The notes below the pieces were generated by a model. That model did no database searches, was not told where the DNA came from, and saw nothing but the letters and a program-made list of their open reading frames with translations. A DNA stretch of 64,000 bases from contig NC_077227.1 in assembly GCF_027887165.1 (NCBI RefSeq), positions 355,746,850 to 355,810,849 on the forward strand. Reading direction: 5' to 3'. The number at the start of each line of letters is the position of its first letter. Within the stretch, counting starts at the first letter, position 1. Below are positions 22,524 through 64,000 of this stretch, one piece after another. Origin of the DNA: Monodelphis domestica (lineage: Eukaryota > Chordata > Mammalia > Didelphimorphia > Didelphidae). The position numbers were made by a program, and so were the translations under genes.

Positions 22524-23544
22524 TTCAAAAAGGAAAACAAACAAACAAAAAATCCCAGAGTTGGAAGGCACCTCACCTCAGCATCGATAGTTTAAGCTGG
22601 ACAGGAATCCTATGTACAAACTCACTTCCTTCTAAGGTAGTTCATTTCTGTTAGCTGTGATTAGAGGAATTCCTTTTTTCTTGAGTTGAAGTCTACCTCT
22701 CTATAAGTTCTCTTCATTAGATTCTTCTAGCTCTTCCCTCAAGAGTTAAAGAAATGTAATTCTGCTGGGTGAGCACTGAAATCTTTATATAGTGGACTTA
22801 GATGGCTGACCTTGTTTATCCTGAATTCTAAGACCATTTTTAAATCGCAACCAAAATAAGTATTTTGTAGATGGATTAGCTTATAAATCTAGAGCAAAAA
22901 CTGAGAGCTATTACAAATGTAAAGTACAGATGGCAAGGTGCCTTTCCTTAGGGTCTCATTTATATTGAGTGGGTGGTAAGGGTAGTTGCCCAAATGGTAC
23001 CTTTAGCAACCGAACTGTTCAAATAAACTTGTGCCATTGGTTTGAATAAAGGCCATTTCTAAAAACAGTGAAAGGGGAAAAAAATATCTACTGTTGTGTG
23101 AGGTTCATTTTTGTTAAGAAACTTACGCTTTTCATAACGAGACGCCGAGTACTGATTTTACTTTTTTTTGTGGATGGGGCAGGCAGGGGGTTATGTGAGA
23201 AACACTTATAAGAGAACATTCAAGGAAGAGTTGGTATTTTGTCAAAACCTGAATGTTGAGAGAGAGAAGAGACTAGATAAAGACATTCATTCATGCATGA
23301 TTTAGGTTGTCAAATAACTCCCATCTTCACTGAATCATGTTGTTTAAAATTTTACTTAAAGGCAGCCTTAAGAATAAAACACATTTATCACAATAGAAAA
23401 AAACACAAGTTTCTCCTATTTGGGTAAAACCTATAGGTTTTGAAGGTCACCAAGATTGCTATGCTGGGTAATTTCTGAGCAACAACTGCTGGCCTGCCAT
23501 CATTCTTCCCTCAACAGAAAACAATAGTTGAGGTGAAAGTCTTT

Positions 23545-23550
23545 TTTAAT
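23545..23550 (-). terminator. GEMIN5: Candidate proximal GEMIN5 poly(A) signal ATTAAA
   Basis: tttaat on the + strand, so ATTAAA on the - strand, about 200 bases after the stop. The most common variant hexamer; use is unproven. Confidence 0.35.
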
Positions 23551-23746
23551 TTCACAAGCAGAGTTGGGTCCATTATGGACCAGTTAGTCTGAGCACATTT
23601 GGCCCTTTGTTAGTTTTGTGGACCATTCTTCAGAAGTGTCCACAGCTCAGGGAGAAAGGCCAATGAGGAGCAAATCGCAGAAATAAAAAGGTGTCCCGTG
23701 TCTCGACCTAGATGTGATAACAGTCTTTGGTTGAAGGGCCTTAAAT

Positions 23747-62537
<38,791 letters not shown>

Positions 62538-63474
62538 CTATAGAAAGAAAAAACAAACAAACTCCAGTTTAAAATGCATATTAGAATTATTGGTACTGAC
62601 CAAAATTAACATCCAGGGCAACCTTGATACAACATTCTATTTTGCCAGCTTCTTGGAGAAACTTTGTCTTGGGATAGGTATATGATATGCCTTATATATG
62701 AGACACATTAAGAAGATAGGCCTCAGATTTGTTTTTTTAAGTTTCTAATCCTTAGCTGGTAGAATAATTTTTTGTTATTCAAGCTACCTTAAGAGATGGG
62801 TTAAGTGATTATAAAGTAATAAGGGTGAAGTAATACAGTCAAGGTTATAACCTGGGCTCAATCCACTACACCACAGACTTGAGGCAAACACAAGCAGAGG
62901 ATGGAGATGTTAATTTTACTTCTTCATTGGTATGGGTATTGATAACAAAAATAACAAAACAAGCAATTCTGTTGGTATCTTTCTGGTTTGGCCCCATTAT
63001 CAATACAACAAACAACATATTAATGAATAATAACAGCTTGTCATTAGGCACCACTTTAATGTTTGCAAACAGCTTTAAATTGTCTTACTCAAAACTGAAA
63101 ACTACTTTGAGGTAAGTACTGTTGAAATAGGCTTAGGGTGATTTCTGAAGTCATAATAGAGTCATGAGGTAGGTTTTCATTGACTTTCACACAGTTTTCC
63201 AGACTCCAGGTTCAGCACTCTATTCACTATGCCATGTTGGCTCTGCTTGGAGCAGATTCGATCATTCAACAATATAGTTGTGCTCCAAAAGTCTTAAAAA
63301 TGCACCAATGCTTTTGGAATGCCTTGTTACATCTGCTGGTTCCTCATGCCGCAGGGACTGGCAATTTGTAAAGAGTATGGCACACAGTAGGTGCTTACCA
63401 AATGCTTGTTGACTGATCCCCTTGATTTAAGCAACTTCAGATGATCAGTGCATAACAATAAAAATAGCTAGCTG

Positions 63475-63665
63475 AATCTCACTAGATCCTCACAGCACTA
63501 CCACGAGGTAGGTGCTATTATGAGCCTACTTTTACAGATGAGGAAACTGAGATTGAGATTAAAGTGACCTGCCCAGGGCACATATAATTTATAAGTATCT
63601 GGGATAGGATCTGAACTCGGGTCTTTCTTCCTGACCCCAGGTCCTGCGTTCTACCTACCTGCCCC
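63475..63665 (-). repeat. MIR/Ther-like SINE in GEMIN5 intron 1
   Basis: cacagcactaccacgaggta, ttttacagatgaggaaactg, gtgacctgcccagggcacat, ggatctgaactcgggtcttt. Confidence 0.65.
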
Positions 63666-63759
63666 TCAGATTCTTAAACTTTTTGGGTGTCATGGCCGTG
63701 GCAGTCTAAGGACCGCTTTTCACAGGGTTTTTTGATGCACGATAACGTAAAGTATTTGC

Positions 63760-64000
63760 AGGACTATACAAGGGTTACACGGAGTTACCCAGGAAGCCGG
63801 GGAAACTCTGATCACAGAGAAGGACCAAACCGTGACCCCAGTTCCAGACCTCGGGTTAAGAAACCCCGACGGAGAGTAGTCCCCGGGGCAAGGGCCGGTT
63901 GGTGCCTGGAGGACGCCGAGATCTCCTGGACCGGAGGAGGCGGCGGGCCCGCGGGGAGACGGGCAAGGGCCCGCCCGGGGCTGGGCGCGTGCGGGACTGG
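63760..64000. promoter_or_regulatory. Edge of a CpG-rich region, probably the GEMIN5 promoter island
   Basis: From about 63760 the base composition changes abruptly: many CG dinucleotides (gcgcgtgcggg, ggcggcgggcccgcgggg) after 63 kb of CpG-poor, AT-rich DNA. Its position just upstream of GEMIN5 exon 2 fits the downstream edge of a housekeeping promoter island, possibly shared with a divergent gene further right. Confidence 0.6.

Larger units (their letters stand above)
22500..23746 (-). other. GEMIN5: GEMIN5 3' untranslated region (probable)
   Basis: Starts after the TGA. The lower limit is set by the first canonical - strand AATAAA, at 22518-22523. An ATTAAA variant at 23545-23550 would give a UTR of only about 220 bases. 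No recognisable transposon interrupts the interval. Confidence 0.55.
62538..64000 (-). other. GEMIN5: GEMIN5 intron 1 (open at the right edge)
   Basis: Exon 2 begins with two bases of a split codon, so exon 1 must supply the first. None of the three - strand frames of the GC-rich last 240 bases resembles the expected exon 1 protein (NWYCARCSD region). Exon 1 and the promoter therefore lie beyond 64000. The intron includes MIR-like fragments near 63055-63240 and 63475-63665. Confidence 0.75.

Noticed and set aside
63760..64000. GEMIN5 exon 1 in the GC-rich end
   Set aside because: Translations of all three - strand frames give Pro/Arg/Gly-rich text without NWYCARC or any expected motif.

Overview
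This is vertebrate nuclear DNA, almost certainly from a marsupial mammal. It is AT-rich and dense with a tRNA-derived SINE typical of marsupial genomes (pol III box-B-like GGTTCAAATCTGG, tail ending in a TTAAGGGTTT-type motif), marsupial-type L1 3' ends, SINEs with an RTE-like end, MIR-like SINEs and several LTR elements. The species cannot be fixed from the sequence alone.

Two protein-coding genes converge, in the same order and orientation as I recall for human chromosome 5q33. On the + strand, the left third carries only the last two coding exons of CNOT8, the Caf1-type catalytic deadenylase of the CCR4-NOT complex (16938-17048 and 19017-19166), followed by a 3' UTR ending near 20460. Everything from 1 to 16937 is CNOT8 intron. 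On the - strand, from the right edge down to about 22.5 kb, lies GEMIN5, the large WD40/TPR-like protein of the SMN complex. I resolved 27 coding exons (human-style exons 2 to 28, 4388 coding bases, 1461 whole codons plus the stop). All have GT-AG sites and a continuous reading frame. Exon 1, with the start codon, lies beyond base 64000; the window ends in the GC-rich flank of the presumed promoter island.

Region by region: 1-16.9 kb is a CNOT8 intron made largely of nested transposable elements. These include a solo LTR at 1153-1487, a 3.6-kb antisense provirus at 1787-5407, a solo LTR at 5527-6712 and a solo LTR at 8631-9347. All four have TG...CA ends and exact 4-bp target duplications. 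16.9-20.5 kb is the 3' end of CNOT8. 20.5-22.5 kb is the convergent intergenic gap. 22.5-64 kb is GEMIN5, its introns holding SINEs, three +-strand CR1/L2-like LINE segments, a 71-bp AC repeat just upstream of exon 17, and an LTR of the same group as the 5.5-kb one.

Functionally the two genes are not a unit. CNOT8 shortens mRNA poly(A) tails in the cytoplasm. GEMIN5 recognises the m7G cap and Sm site of pre-snRNAs for Sm-core assembly and also binds mRNAs and ribosomes to modulate translation. I found no operon, CRISPR, phage or other prokaryotic system, and no convincing novel protein gene. The most notable material is the nested LTR/SINE/L1 archaeology, LTR promoters with splice donors oriented along the host genes, the GU-repeat next to a frame-preserving GEMIN5 exon, and a run of five symmetric phase-1 exons in the GEMIN5 linker.
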